Assembly: GCA_008508345.1 (NCBI GenBank)
Contig: QNGE01002703.1
Location: 36,322 to 100,321, forward strand
Direction: 5' to 3'
Length of the DNA stretch: 64,000 nucleotides
DNA from: Paragonimus westermani
Lineage: Eukaryota; Platyhelminthes; Trematoda; Plagiorchiida; Troglotrematidae
The translations under genes and the position numbers were made by a program. The notes under the pieces are model-generated. The model saw nothing but the letters and a program-made list of their open reading frames with translations. It was not told the origin of the DNA and made no database searches. Positions 13,801-24,900 of the stretch are shown here, piece by piece (positions within the stretch are counted from its first letter, which is position 1; every line of letters starts with the position of its first letter).

Positions 13801-15559
13801 CCACTCAGTTTCGTAGATCTCACGTAACATTGAATATTATTTACGAAATCTGTCACTGCATATTGCGACCCGAAGATTTTCATATCAGTTGCTGCCATTT
13901 ATTTAATAGGGACTGCCTTATTTTCCAGTGTACTTGCTTACACATCGTCTTGATTCGCTAATTCTAGGAGACGCGTCGCAGCCTTTTTAGTCAGTTACGA
14001 CTGTCCACACAATCTTCTGGATCTGGTATGGAAACGCTTCCTCGTGGTCCTCCAGCTGGGTGAGTGTCACAAAAGTTGCTGTCGTTAATGAGTGTTGACT
14101 GCGATTTTTCCCGGTTGTTTATTTTTTTTATAGCCGGGCAATTGCGCAAACGTTGATTGAGATAGGAGCGAAGCGTTGTACAATCGCATATCAATGGCCC
14201 GAAGTATGTAAACCTGTGTAATTCGTAAACCCCTAATCACGCAAAAGATGTTCGCTGATCGTCTTTGTTTGACAGTGCCTGTATGTGCACAGTTGCTTGT
14301 GTATTATGGAGTCAAAACACGAATAACAAGACAGCCAGACAACAGATCTTCAGGAGTAACAGTCTGTTGTCACCTTCGTTGGCTCGGATCTGTTCCTCGT
14401 ACACCACTTCATCGCTCGGCTCGTCGAGCCTTGTTTGGGGAACCCAAGGTGGACTGAAAAAAGCAGCGCGATGGTCAAACAGTTACTTTGTACCAGTGCA
14501 TAAAACGACCAACGCTAAGAATTGTCTCTGTCGATTGGGCACTTTCCTGTTTAGAGGCTCAAGATTGCTATCATATGTGGTTAGCGACGCCGTTAGACAT
14601 GACAGATTTGTAGTCTGCGATGTCTGTGTACGGAATTTATTGTTTATATGCGCTAACCTGTTTTTCGCTTCACTCGTTCCTTGTATGGCAGTGCTCATTT
14701 CTGTGAAGCCTTTCGTTAATTATGTATGCAAGTTAAATGGATCTATATGTATACCTTAAGGAAATGCATTTTTTGAAGCTTTCTATGGCGGGCTAGGCAT
14801 GCTTCAATTTGATCAGCCGAAAATTCGCGGATTTAACAATGTCAAACTTTATTTGTCAGACATATCCAGAGTTAACTTTCTTTTCCTCCAGTGTGTTGTA
14901 AGCTCCTGAGTAATCTCGATTGGGTTTGAAAGTGGTTCATTGACTACCGTCGCAGTAGTGTGAAGTAGGCTGCTAACGGGTATATTTCCAATCACAAAGC
15001 TCACTTGTTGGTAACAGTATGTTCAGCTAATTTAATAATGATTCAAAAAATTGAAAATGATACATTGATTTTCTCTATTATCATTCAATCATTCGTTCAT
15101 GCTGCACTGTATCAAGATTTCGTGGTCGCGGACGTCTGATGTCTGGCCAGGGCAGTTCTGTCGAGGGTGGTCTGGAGCACGAATCATCGAACCAAAAACC
15201 CAACATGAGGCCCCCTTACAATCCTCGTGGTCGAGGTGGCGCTGGTCAGAATGGCGGACGGTCGAATAATTTCAACCGTCAACCGAGTGGCACATCCAAC
15301 GGAGTTGCAGACACAGCAGGTACGTTTGCGATCTTAATTTTTGTTTCTTACCATAAGCATTTATCCAACTAGGTTTTAATTCTATTACTTACTGTAACAC
15401 CGATTTTTTTCCACAGAAAATGCACACGATGGAAATGGGTCTGGTCAGGCAGAGCAATCCAGTGGCCAAACCCACCCACAAGCAAATGGCTGGAAGCCTG
15501 GAAGCTCCAGAGGTCGTGGTCGCTTTCGCCCAAGGAACCAACCTATTCCCGCGTCGTAA
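4525..15559 (+). CDS. FXR1/FMR1-like: Fragile X-related (FMR1/FXR family) RNA-binding protein, 5'-incomplete gene of at least 8 exons
   Basis: Joining 4525-4831, 6723-7012, 7240-7696, 7819-8136, 13024-13500, 13968-14059, 15117-15319 and 15417-15559 keeps one frame across every GT-AG junction and gives about 762 residues to a TAA at 15557. The order matches the FMR1/FXR family: Tudor/Agenet repeat, a KH0-like segment, KH1 with GLAIGFRG (model residues 424-430), KH2 with LIGSKG (487-492), the GT-containing segment ending in WNELDELE, a short helical tail and RG-rich repeats. Known family members bind mRNA and ribosomes and control translation in the cytoplasm and in neurons. The model is longer than human FMR1 (632 aa) even without its N-terminus, because of Ser/Asp/Gln-rich insertions between KH0 and KH1 and after KH2. 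The first exon begins in mid-codon, so a 5' exon with the start codon and first Tudor repeat is missing; I found none upstream to position 1. A flatworm has probably one FXR gene, so FMR1 versus FXR1 naming is arbitrary. Confidence 0.9.
6430..6495 (-). repeat. tRNA-like sequence, probable SINE head, in FXR-like intron
   Basis: On the minus strand an A-box-like TTCGCTCAGTGG (6491-6480) precedes a B-box-like AATTCGATTCC (6447-6437) at a tRNA-like spacing. The ends do not pair as an acceptor stem, so this is a tRNA-derived repeat or pseudogene, not a tRNA gene. Confidence 0.45.
6723..7012 (+). CDS. FXR-like gene, exon completing Tudor repeat 2
   Basis: The acceptor is tgttag. The exon opens with VAAPLVE, continuing the beta strand of the preceding exon exactly as YAACD does in FMR1. 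It then encodes LVRLEEIRAP, the counterpart of the family's VTIERLRSVNP, followed by a divergent linker. It ends in phase 2 at a gtaggt donor. Confidence 0.85.
7240..7696 (+). CDS. FXR-like gene, KH0-like segment exon
   Basis: After a gttttag acceptor the frame gives LIKFCDAPCL and later GPLVLLHIWSGSPEAIRRAA, which parallels FMR1 [20 protein letters not shown]. Between these lies an insertion of roughly 90 Ser/Ala/Pro-rich residues that vertebrate proteins lack. The donor is gtgagt at 7697. Confidence 0.85.
7819..8136 (+). CDS. FXR-like gene, KH1 exon
   Basis: The exon encodes an acidic, low-complexity lead-in of about 50 residues and then FRIQPQLVGLAIGFRGATIQ, a clear KH core with GxxG loop GFRG. 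ALPGVRAVDL follows, as VPGVTAIDL does in FMR1. The exon starts with ATG by chance; it continues the previous frame in phase 0 after a gatag acceptor. Donor gttcgt. Confidence 0.92.
8137..13023 (+). other. Large FXR-like intron (4.9 kb) splitting KH1 from KH2
   Basis: The intron is bounded by gttcgt and tttctttcag. Reading both strands I see no reverse transcriptase, tRNA-like or other recognisable element, and only short open frames. It is conspicuously free of the retroelements that fill the COQ6 introns. Confidence 0.6.
13024..13500 (+). CDS. FXR-like gene, KH2 exon
   Basis: The first residues TVEACQSVRNLLDF finish KH1 across a 4.9-kb intron. IPVSPRLASRLIGSKGMNIR is the KH2 core, with GxxG loop GSKG. 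An insertion of about 70 residues rich in Gln, Ser and Asp follows. The final AFYLLGTRSAVAKMRLLLEF matches FMR1 [20 protein letters not shown]. Donor gtacgt at 13501. Confidence 0.92.
13968..14059 (+). CDS. FXR-like gene, helical tail exon
   Basis: ETRRSLFSQLRLSTQSSGSG follows DELE directly, as in the family sequence DQLRLERLQIDEQLRQIG. The exon ends GGPPAG in phase 2 at gtgagt. Joining straight to 15117 completes a Gly codon, so no further exon is needed between them. Confidence 0.8.
15117..15319 (+). CDS. FXR-like gene, RG-rich exon
   Basis: The exon encodes FRGRGRLMSGQG near its start and YNPRGRGGAGQNGGRSN later, an RG/RGG-type RNA-binding and arginine-methylation region. The acceptor (atcaag) has only a modest pyrimidine tract. 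The donor is gtacgt at 15320. Confidence 0.8.
15417..15559 (+). CDS. FXR-like gene, terminal coding exon
   Basis: After a strong acceptor (ttttttccacag) the frame reads through a Gly/Gln/Ser-rich stretch to GSSRGRGRFRPRNQPIPAS and a TAA stop at 15557-15559. The RG cluster at the extreme C-terminus suits the family. Confidence 0.85.
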
Positions 15560-18106
15560 TCACACAGATCATCTCACCAGAAGACCGTATTGATCCTTGT
15601 GACATTAGTTCCCGGTCAGATACTATATCGGTGTTCTGTCGATAATTTGCGTGACACTCAATTTGCCTCGGGTTAATTTGTGTTGAACACAATCCTCTCT
15701 TTCTTCGCCAGCGAACACGTCGCATGCCTGTCGTGCTCTTTTAACTTTCCAGCCCCAGCATTTTCCGCTTCTCGCCTTCTCCCTAACGCTTGCCTACGCA
15801 CGTCATTTTGCGTACACTCCGAGTCTTTTTACCGAATCGTTCAACTCTGACCTTTCCCGAGCACTGAGCATGAGTGCATTTATCCGAAGAACGAGTCATT
15901 GCCGCTAAAATCTCGCCTAGTTAACCTGATAGAGCTGTGGTTTATAACTCGTGTGATACTTTGTGTATTAGTTTCCTGATTCCGATTGTGTTATTTTTTC
16001 AGTCGGTCTTGGTCGACGCTATGTCTGACCTTATCAGATTTCACACATTCACAGCTTACACACAGGTTCGGTGAACTAGTCGTCATGGTGTTTTTCAGGT
16101 CACGCAGATTGTCGGTATTGTCAAGTTTACAACATACCCTACAAACAGTTGTCCACTAATTAGCATGGCAACCACCGAGGTCTATACGTCACATTTATTG
16201 AGTACACCACGCATTAAGCTCGCTTTGATGGCGGAATGTTCACAACTCGCCCAACGTCTGCCGGACTACCTTGTTACAGTCGGGCTGAAAACTCTTCGTG
16301 AATACGAAAACTGGTTGATTGTCAGTTCAGTTTGTATCAACTAACTCCCCTACTACTTACCAGTAAGCTTAATCTCCGTGAATTTGACTGCTGCCAGGTG
16401 TAGGCAATTCTCATCTGACTCGCTGTACCGCATAACAGCAAGTCCATTTGTGTTGTGAAAGCTGAACTTCCTCCCCGTGTATTGTTGATATTTTTGTAAA
16501 TTTCGAGAACTGTTTAGAATATCTGTTGTTCTTAAAATCACGGTAGAATTCGTATACGTCTGGTAGGGTAAATGAACACCGTTCGGTTGCTATAGGTATG
16601 AAAACTTATAGGCGGCCAGTTAATCAAAAAAGCATTCTCCATCGGCATCCCTTTGAGGCAATTGGCCAGTTTGGGCATTACTTACGAGCGTTGCAGCTGT
16701 TTTGGTGTGCTGATCCGGTCATGCACAGTGCGTTCTTCCCGTGAACACGTGGGCTAGAATGCACCTCACTCGAAGCAGAGGTATTAGCTGCTGACGAACT
16801 TTGGCATCATTTCAATGATCGAAACTCGAGTTCGGCATCTCCTATTGAAAGATGTATCTGAGCATTAAAGTCACGATTAAACCTAAGTGGCGTTTAACTT
16901 CGATGCATTCGTAAGCTACCTTGTCTTGTTTTCTTTCAGGGTACTGCGTTTTCGCGAAAACCTACCGACGTAAATAGGCGTAAACATTGCGTGTCTGTGA
17001 CTGCAATTTCAAGATCGTTAAGTGTAAGTATACCGAAAAACGATATCACTGTCTAGTAACAGACATTGAGTTGTGTAATTTCGAATTCGGCCAACCGTTT
17101 TAGATCCAATAACACTCGTGGTTGTGATCTAGGCTCAGACGTTACAGACGGGAGAACCATCCGTTGACATTGATGTATACCGAGCTACTGATCTAAACAG
17201 AAAGAAAGGGCCACTTTCGGAGAGGCATACTCAGAAGCATAGAGTAAATAACGTTGCTGGCTAACACACAGGTGATTTGGTCGTTTTGGATGTGATCTTA
17301 CTCGGGTTGAGGCAGTGGTTGGCTATTCTAGTACATTATGCTTTCGCTGAAACAGACACTTCACGATAAACCCAAGCGATATCAAAACCGTTAACTGGCA
17401 TGGCACGAGCCGAAACATCTAGCTCATGGTTCGTATTTGGCGATTCTGATAATCAGTTTCCAACGGTTGCTGCCGGGATTGGCAAACATTCATATTGCGC
17501 AATGTCCATGCGGCCAGAGACTCAGCTAAAATAAAAGCCACACTACCAATTCACTCATGATGCCTTTGTAAGCGCAAGGTGGTAACTTGAATCTAACCGT
17601 GTCGGCATGAACCAGTAAAATGACGGTAATTCGGCTACCAATCAAACCGGTAATTCACATCCACACTCGTCATGGCGTTTCCGGCTTTAATTTCTGTGAC
17701 TACATTACCATCTGGCGTGCTTTGTGGTAGCAAACACTTCGTAGAGATAAGCCTTCACTAATAAGCAACCAGAGGAACGTTTGTGTTTCTGTGACCGTAG
17801 GAATACACAGTGAATGGACTTCAGCCGCGGTACGTTTTGCCGACAAGCTTAGAGGTTCAATCACCCTGGAAAAGTGGACTGTCATCGGTAAGGAACCAAA
17901 GTGCGTTGGGTCAGACAAAACAAGGTTATTAATAGTGGATCATACTATTCGATAAAAAATAAAAAAAGGTTTATTTGACAATTGAAAGGTATCACAAGTC
18001 TGCGGTAGGTACGCCCAATTGCCCAGTGACCGCGGATTCAACAATAAATTTCTAAAAAAGAGATAAGACGAGTGTTAGGCAACTGAAGATGTACGCCATC
18101 GTTAAG
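15560..18106. other. Intergenic region between the convergent FXR-like and COQ6 genes
   Basis: It should hold the 3' UTRs of both genes. I see no coding exon or mobile element with recognisable protein similarity. Tail-to-tail spacing is about 2.5-3 kb, depending on where COQ6 ends. Confidence 0.5.
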
Positions 18107-18151
18107 TTATGGACCTATTCCACACACAATTACACGGCGTTGGATCATAAT
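18107..18151 (-). CDS. Possible terminal COQ6 exon
   Basis: Fourteen codons and a TAA follow an acceptor ending ggattcag, in the phase required after 18728. The residues start IMIQRR, which could correspond to the C-terminal QIMAF of human COQ6, but the match is too short to be secure. Other acceptors in this intron could be used instead. Confidence 0.25.
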   Translation of the reverse strand: MMIQRRVIVCGIGP

Positions 18152-18727
18152 CTGAATCCACGTTGAATTGATGTCAGTTACCACACAGTGGCCTCGTAGT
18201 GGCACTTTTGCCATTCCACATGGGCAGCCTGTTATAGTAAGCCCTGCCTGTGACTCCAACCGTTGTTCAGTTAGACTGAGGGCAACGCTAAACGTTGTCT
18301 GGGTCTCGTAGTTAGATTAAACGGTTTCGGGGAAACAGCTGCGGCACTCTAACGATTTGAAAGGTTGTGAAGTGCAGTGTCCAGCAAGCTGCTGTGGACG
18401 CCAGTTTTCCCGACTAGCATCAGTAGGTTACAGTAATGACTTGTAGCAGAAGACGACCGTACCAATGAGAGAATGTGGATAGCAAAAGCGTCGTACGTAA
18501 GGATTGATACAACTGAAAACAGGATTGGCAGGAGCAAACTGCCCCATTAGAGGTTTTCACAGGGCCCCCGGCCTGGCTGTCTGGTCCGTCAGATATTTAG
18601 ATTCTGAGTACACTATCAAAATCGGGTTTGACAATCGCTTGTCTTAGTCTCGCAATGTACAACAGAGGTCATTAGTCATGACAATGTACGGACGAACTTC
18701 AGGTAGGTGAAGGCCAATCAAACGTAC

Positions 18728-18969
18728 CTTGAGCAGCGCACTTGACTGAACTGTGGTAACTCCGGCTGCACGTAGTCCGGCCAAGAGACGTGCACTGAAT
18801 CGTAACAACGGGGATTGCTCGGTAGTTCCCAATCGACCGGGGACGCACAAAAGTTTGGATGCATACGCATCGGTAGAATACAACAGATTGAGAGTTTCCA
18901 TTACCGCAGCAACGGGGACCACGGCACGCTGTCGATCTGTAGTGTAGGCCTGCAAGAAAGCTGGGCTAC
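18728..18969 (-). CDS. COQ6: COQ6 exon, C-terminal helices
   Basis: The exon begins in phase 1 after ccccatag with [20 protein letters not shown], matching human [39 protein letters not shown] follows, like ATDLLKRLYSTSASPLVLL. It ends SSALLK at a gtacgt donor, so a short last exon should follow. Confidence 0.88.
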
Positions 18970-21900
18970 CTATGGGGGAAGACAAAGTGTACCGCCTCAT
19001 CTGCTGGTGTTGTGAAAGGCGTCTGTAAACAGTTTATCAGATTCAGTGAAGTCAAACACATGGACTTACCGCCAGAATCCAAAATGCAACAACCAAATGC
19101 ACTTTCGTGAAGCATAGGCTCACTTTGCATCACATTGAAGAACACATCCACCGAGGCCTGAAACGAGATTTGTCTATTCCAAGGGGCGAGGTTATGGTGG
19201 ACTGCCCATTGACCGGACAATAGGGAACACCTTCACTTAATGTATTACATGCAGAAGCACTGTGGCGCAAGAAGTTTTCACGACGTACGAAGTTTGTATT
19301 GTTCTCCGGTGAAGAAACAAATCTTTCTAAACCATACAGGAAGCACTTTTTGAGGTTTGAAATGAGTCTAGTCCATCTTGGGAAGAAACGGTGCATTGTG
19401 CGAGTTGAAATTTGATCTGCACCGGCTGATCGACCTAGTTCGGAGCCTATCCAGATGTAGTTCTGTTTCCTAAACGGCACCGAAGCGACATCGACCAAAT
19501 GAACACTGGGATACGTGAATGGATGACCTCGTGCGATTGAGGGTGCAGAAGACAGGGGTTTAGTTTTCGAACCTAAACGCATTGAACTATTATGGGCTCA
19601 AGTGAGGCATTTGCAAATAAACTGAGGACCTTTCGGTCGGGAAACAGAGAAACGAACGAAGCACGAACCATAGTTTGGGTCTACGATGTCCGTAACTAAT
19701 TAATGACGCCCCCTAAAACGAGTCTCCCTCAAACTGTCCCTGAGTCTGAGCTCAGGTTAAATAGCAATTGTAATGTTGTGTTGTAAGATATCCGCACCAA
19801 ATGTAGTACGAATGAAGTTGAATAGTTTGGGCGTCGTGTTTAACATGTTATTGATAAACAGATTGGGAATAACACAACGTTTCGAGCAAGTTGTAATACT
19901 CTACGTCTCAACCACCTCGGGTGGCCTTCCTCAGGACAACACTCCTGAGGAAGGCCACCCGAGGTGGTTGAAACGTAGAGTATTACAACTTTCTCGAAAC
20001 GTTGTGTTATTCCCAATCTGTTTATCAGTAATGTTGTGTTGTTAGTCGGGAGTTATTGTCTAGACCTGGGCAGCCTAACAGTATTCAAGTGGGCGTTCAA
20101 CCTTATGATTGCACGGCAGTGGACGTAGCCCTGGTCAGATCTGTTAATACGAACCGCAGGTTCACCTCGACGGGTATTGTTTTGCTGATCGCTCAATCGT
20201 CGCTAAAGGCAGTTGGATAAGATCACTCGGTGATATGCCTTCTTTCAACGGATCTGTATCGCCTTACGACATTAAAAACGGTCTTGATCAGGCTTCAGTT
20301 GTGCAAAGTAACGGTGAGCCTACAAAACGTGTGGTTTGACAAACATGGATGCCATAGATTTCCTGATAAATCGATTATCAATCCAAGTCAATGAAATATA
20401 CCGGTAGGTCATTATCAATGCAGATCACTAACCTATATCTGCGCCTTCGGAAATGGCCTCCTCTAGTCGTTTGATCAGACACATGACATCACCAAAGCCA
20501 AGATTGACACCTTGTCCAGCGAGCGGAAGAATTCGATGCGCTGCATCTCTGAAAAAGGAGAAACTGAACTGATTATCGACAATGGAAGTGCTTCCTGAGG
20601 AAGCTACGGGTCGAATAATGCAGGCGCAGGATGCTCCTTCCAAACCCATTCAATCGTCTGGCAACCTAAAATGGTGTTCGGGCTCGGCGAGACTGTTGAG
20701 GGTTGAGACATCACGCCAGAAACAGGAAGTGTTCGATTTTATGGGTACTGAAGTTGACGAAGTTTTTCTGAGCCTATGACCGTAAAATTGTTTTTGACGG
20801 AGCGTGTAGGGCAGTAAGTTCTTTCAAGACCCAGGGAGGTTTCGACCCCAGATGTCCATGAAAGAGGTGAGACCTGGGGCACCTGGAATCTAGAAGCAGG
20901 GCGTATGGAACAAAGCTCACAGCGGCGCTTTTTTCATTTGGCTGTTTAAATAAATGTACTGTTCTATGTTTATTTCCTATCGCCCCTGAATTCCAGGTCA
21001 TATTACCTACAGATCTACGTTAGAATTTCATCCTTTACATGACGAGCGTTTGCTGATACCGTACCGTCGCGACATGTGTGGTAAGCTAACCGGGCCACTT
21101 ATGCGGCGGAAAATTCTCTGCTCCTTGGTTAAAGATGGGGCGCTCATGGTCGGCTTCCAATTATAAAATTTCCGTGTGTGGTGCGTTCGTGTATGGCACA
21201 AAAAATCTGTGGTGATGCATTTGAAGAGGTTGGTTTGCATATTTTGCCGATTTGGATGTATGAAGCCGGTGGTTATTACGAGGTGCGGCTATAACGCATG
21301 CCTGCCTCAAAAACCCAAACACGTTAATCAAAATGTTGCGCCATTACTGAGGTCTAACTGTATGGAGTACAAACAGCTGGATACGAATGCTTAATAGAGA
21401 GCAAAATGTTGTCGATCCTGGGAATGCTTATTACACAAGTTGTTTAGATCTTCAGGCATGGTTCCCAGCTTGACGAGATCGAGGGAAAAGATTAACCTAC
21501 TACTTCGATCAGATACTTTGGCTGCTGAATCAGACCAACAAGACAGTGAATCGAGGCAGGAAGTCCGCAGTACGTTGGGGAGTCGACAGTCAGTGTACTC
21601 ACTGAAACGCTTTTTCGGATGAGATAAGCCATCCAGAGTAACCAGAACATCCTAGTTCGTGATAGACACGGTAGCAAGTAGGTTCCTCGAAAAAAATCCC
21701 AATGATGGTGCGATACGCACCAAAAAATAATGATCCATGAGCTTGTTCAAAAGATTATTGACAGCTGATGAATAACAAATGACTTGCATTTTTCGAATGG
21801 TATTCTGCCATTCAGGATAATCCAGTGGCCACAGACAGCCATTTATGTGCCCTACCTTGGTAAGTTTGAAACCAGAGCTCTATCTTGTAATCCGTTGGTC

Positions 21901-24900
21901 GTCTTTTGTTTTTTCACGCTGGGGAATCAAAAGATCAGAACAAAGGTAGTGCTCAAAGGTTCTTTCAATGCTACCTTTGGACATAAGCCTGGGATCTCGT
22001 CTCTACCATCGCCTGCACAGAGTTACGCAACAGTTCGGTTCACTGGCCACGTTTGATAGTCAGCGTTATTACCATTGAGTTAAACGGCAGGTGTATGGCA
22101 AATGGCGCAGATCACTTTTGAGACGGAGTTTACTAAGATTGACTCAAGAGACTATGAATATGCGAAAACGGATGCATAAAAGGGCAACGATAAAAATAAA
22201 ACTAACCCGACTATGGCTACCCGAGGTGCGTGATAGGAGTTCGCATGTTGAAATCCTAACGGGAAACGGGAGCGAACGGTTTTCGGTTGAAGACCTTCTA
22301 CTCGAGGAGGAATCGGCTCGTGTTCGAGGCTTGGTTCCTTCAACCCGCAGACGTAGTCCAGCGATTTGGAAAACACTTCACCGAATTTCGCTAGAGCCAA
22401 CATCGGGATAGGTAACTGAACACTGGGACGACACTGGAAACGAGAAGGAACAAACTCCAAGATAAATTTCGTCCAGAAAAAAGATAGTGGATATAGTTCA
22501 TTCACTGTAGAATCACAAGAACCGTTCGTCCATACATTCGGTACGATTAATACTCACATGTAAATATACGATTTAACCAATTTAATCAGGTGGCTTGGTT
22601 TATTACTGACATAGTACGCATGCCTGAGAACAGGCTGAGGGCTCATGCGGACCATGGGCCAAACAAACAAACGAGTAATGGACACAGGATGCTCTCTTGA
22701 ACAGGTAAATACGAACATCTTAATCAACATCACAGTATATTGAACTATTTCGGAACCAATGTTGACTCAGATTCTCTAGTGACACGTAATGATGACTAAC
22801 AAAGACTGCTGTAACACATACGGCAACAGACTTACCAGTGAGTTCAGTTTTTAGTCACATCTCTAAATTTGAACAGAGAAACCAGGAACGGTTTTTTGCA
22901 CACTATCTCTCGAGCACATTCCGCTGCGTTTCATCAGGCATATACTTCAGTCTGTGGGTTTATATGGCAAAGTTCAATGGACATTGTGAAGCTAAACAAC
23001 AAAATCAACAAACGCACACACACGTCAATGCATATCAGTTGCCGGGGCAATCTGGTACTGATGAGCAAGTCTTTTTGTACGTAGAGGAGTGGCTTTCATT
23101 TGCTGATTGTTACCGCCCCCGCGAACCGGAGAAGCCTTCGATTTTGTGTTGCGTAACATCCGAAAGGCCTGCTCCGAATTCACATGAACAAGTGTCGAGC
23201 GGTCGATGACGCCGGTTCTTTGCGATTTGTCCCATTGACTTGATTCTGACATTGCGGTGATCATGAGCGTTTTGCGAACTCAAGGCGGGATGTTTTTTTC
23301 ACGAAATTACATAACTGCCGCTCCGTCCTGCCTATGTAAGTGGCCCGACAGTCACGATAATTCAAAGACAATGTAAGATTTAGCGTTAAGCGGTGACGGT
23401 GTTTTCAGTGGTAGTGAACAGCATGACCAGCTGGGCTGCATCGAACCGAGTGGACTGTCTGTAGCAGCGGCTAGTTCCCCCGAAGTAGAGCTTTACGTTC
23501 GCTCTGCATATTAGCAGAAAGCGTTCTAAATCAGACGTAGGCAATCCTATGTTCAACTGATGTGAGTCAATATATTGACAAATCACATCAACCGTCTGCA
23601 TCAAAGGAATATTTGTAAACAAAGAAGCGATGTCTAAACTGGTTTGTTGCTAGAGTCCAAACCATCGGGTAAGTCGATTAGCTCAAAACTGTCTTGCAGT
23701 ATTCAAAACCAGACTGCCTTACAGGCAGAAGAGGCTGAGCCACCCACTGTGCCACCTTGTGTTGTGGTGAACATTTTCAGCCACACAGAATCCTTAGGAC
23801 ATTGGGCAGGGAGGGCAAGCAGAAGCCGAATCTGACGCCGATCCGTTCGTAACCTTACGTCAAGCCATCGATCAGTCATTGTGCTGCCTGTACATCCGAC
23901 CGCGTCCAGCGAGCGCAAATAAGAAATAGTGTAGCATACGTAGGGTGGGCTGTTTAGAACTTGTTCGAGTGAGCTGAAACAACTGAGCAAAGTTGTTTCA
24001 TATAACGAGAAGTAACGCGCCTAAGTAAAGAAAAGATGGCTAATAACGAACAAAACGCTCAATCTTAAGATTTATTTAGAACAGTGAGTTTATCCATTTA
24101 GTCAAAAAAGAGGGAAGACATACCGCGAGGTATCTACTCCAATCTATTACTCCCATCAGTGGCCAACGTAAAACCAACACATTTTGTACAAACTGCACGT
24201 AGCAACAACATTTGAACGAACTAACCACATAGTTCCGACCCTTCGCGGACTAATGGTGCAGTCAATTTTACTGCAAGGAGATTGTTTGCGTCAACGACTT
24301 CTGCGCACACAAAACTGGCCGATGTCTGATTGGTATTGTCTCACCAATCGCTAACAACATCATCGTAGACAGCAACACATCAGTGTGAACTGCTGATGAG
24401 TAATTGCCACACAACCATAACGAGGGAGAATAAAAAGCAAATCCTGTGTAAAAAGAGAACTGGAAGAAGAAGTGGAAGGAACCTATCTTCACCACGTCAG
24501 GATACCTACACACTTTGCAAACAAACAGAGCTATAGGCGGAAGTAAGGCGTCATCAGGAAGACAGCTTCTCTATGACTTCCACTGCTCCGCGTTATCAAA
24601 TGCACTCATCTCAGACAACTCGGCCAAACAACGACAACATTCGCGTCACTGATTTCGACTAACCACCATTTCACTTAAAGTTCCCAACCACCGACTCTGT
24701 GAGTCTCGAGGGTCTCAGCCTGGGAGGTGAACCCGATCCACAGTGATCAATCCCTTCGTGAACGATTTCATTTGTCTGTGTCAGGTCATCATCTATCCAC
24801 CTCGCACCTTACGCCAGTCGGCTGCAGTGTTCGGTGTAGCATACGACTAGCTGGCATCCTTAGTACATGACCTAACCATCCAAGTTAGTGAAAATGTAAT

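Noticed and set aside
14134..14203. Possible extra FXR-like exon between a strong acceptor (ttttttatag) and donor (gaagtatgt), open in the right incoming phase
   Set aside because: It would leave phase 0, incompatible with the next exon at 15117. Direct joining of 14059 to 15117 keeps frame and gives a sensible PAGFRGRGR sequence.
14340..14450. Ser-rich frame after a cttcag acceptor considered as a further FXR-like exon
   Set aside because: Its phase does not fit both neighbours, and it has no similarity to the family tail.
21400..21677. Open frames on the minus strand considered as COQ6 coding
   Set aside because: The flanking exons already join GD of the FAD motif across this intron, so no exon is missing here.
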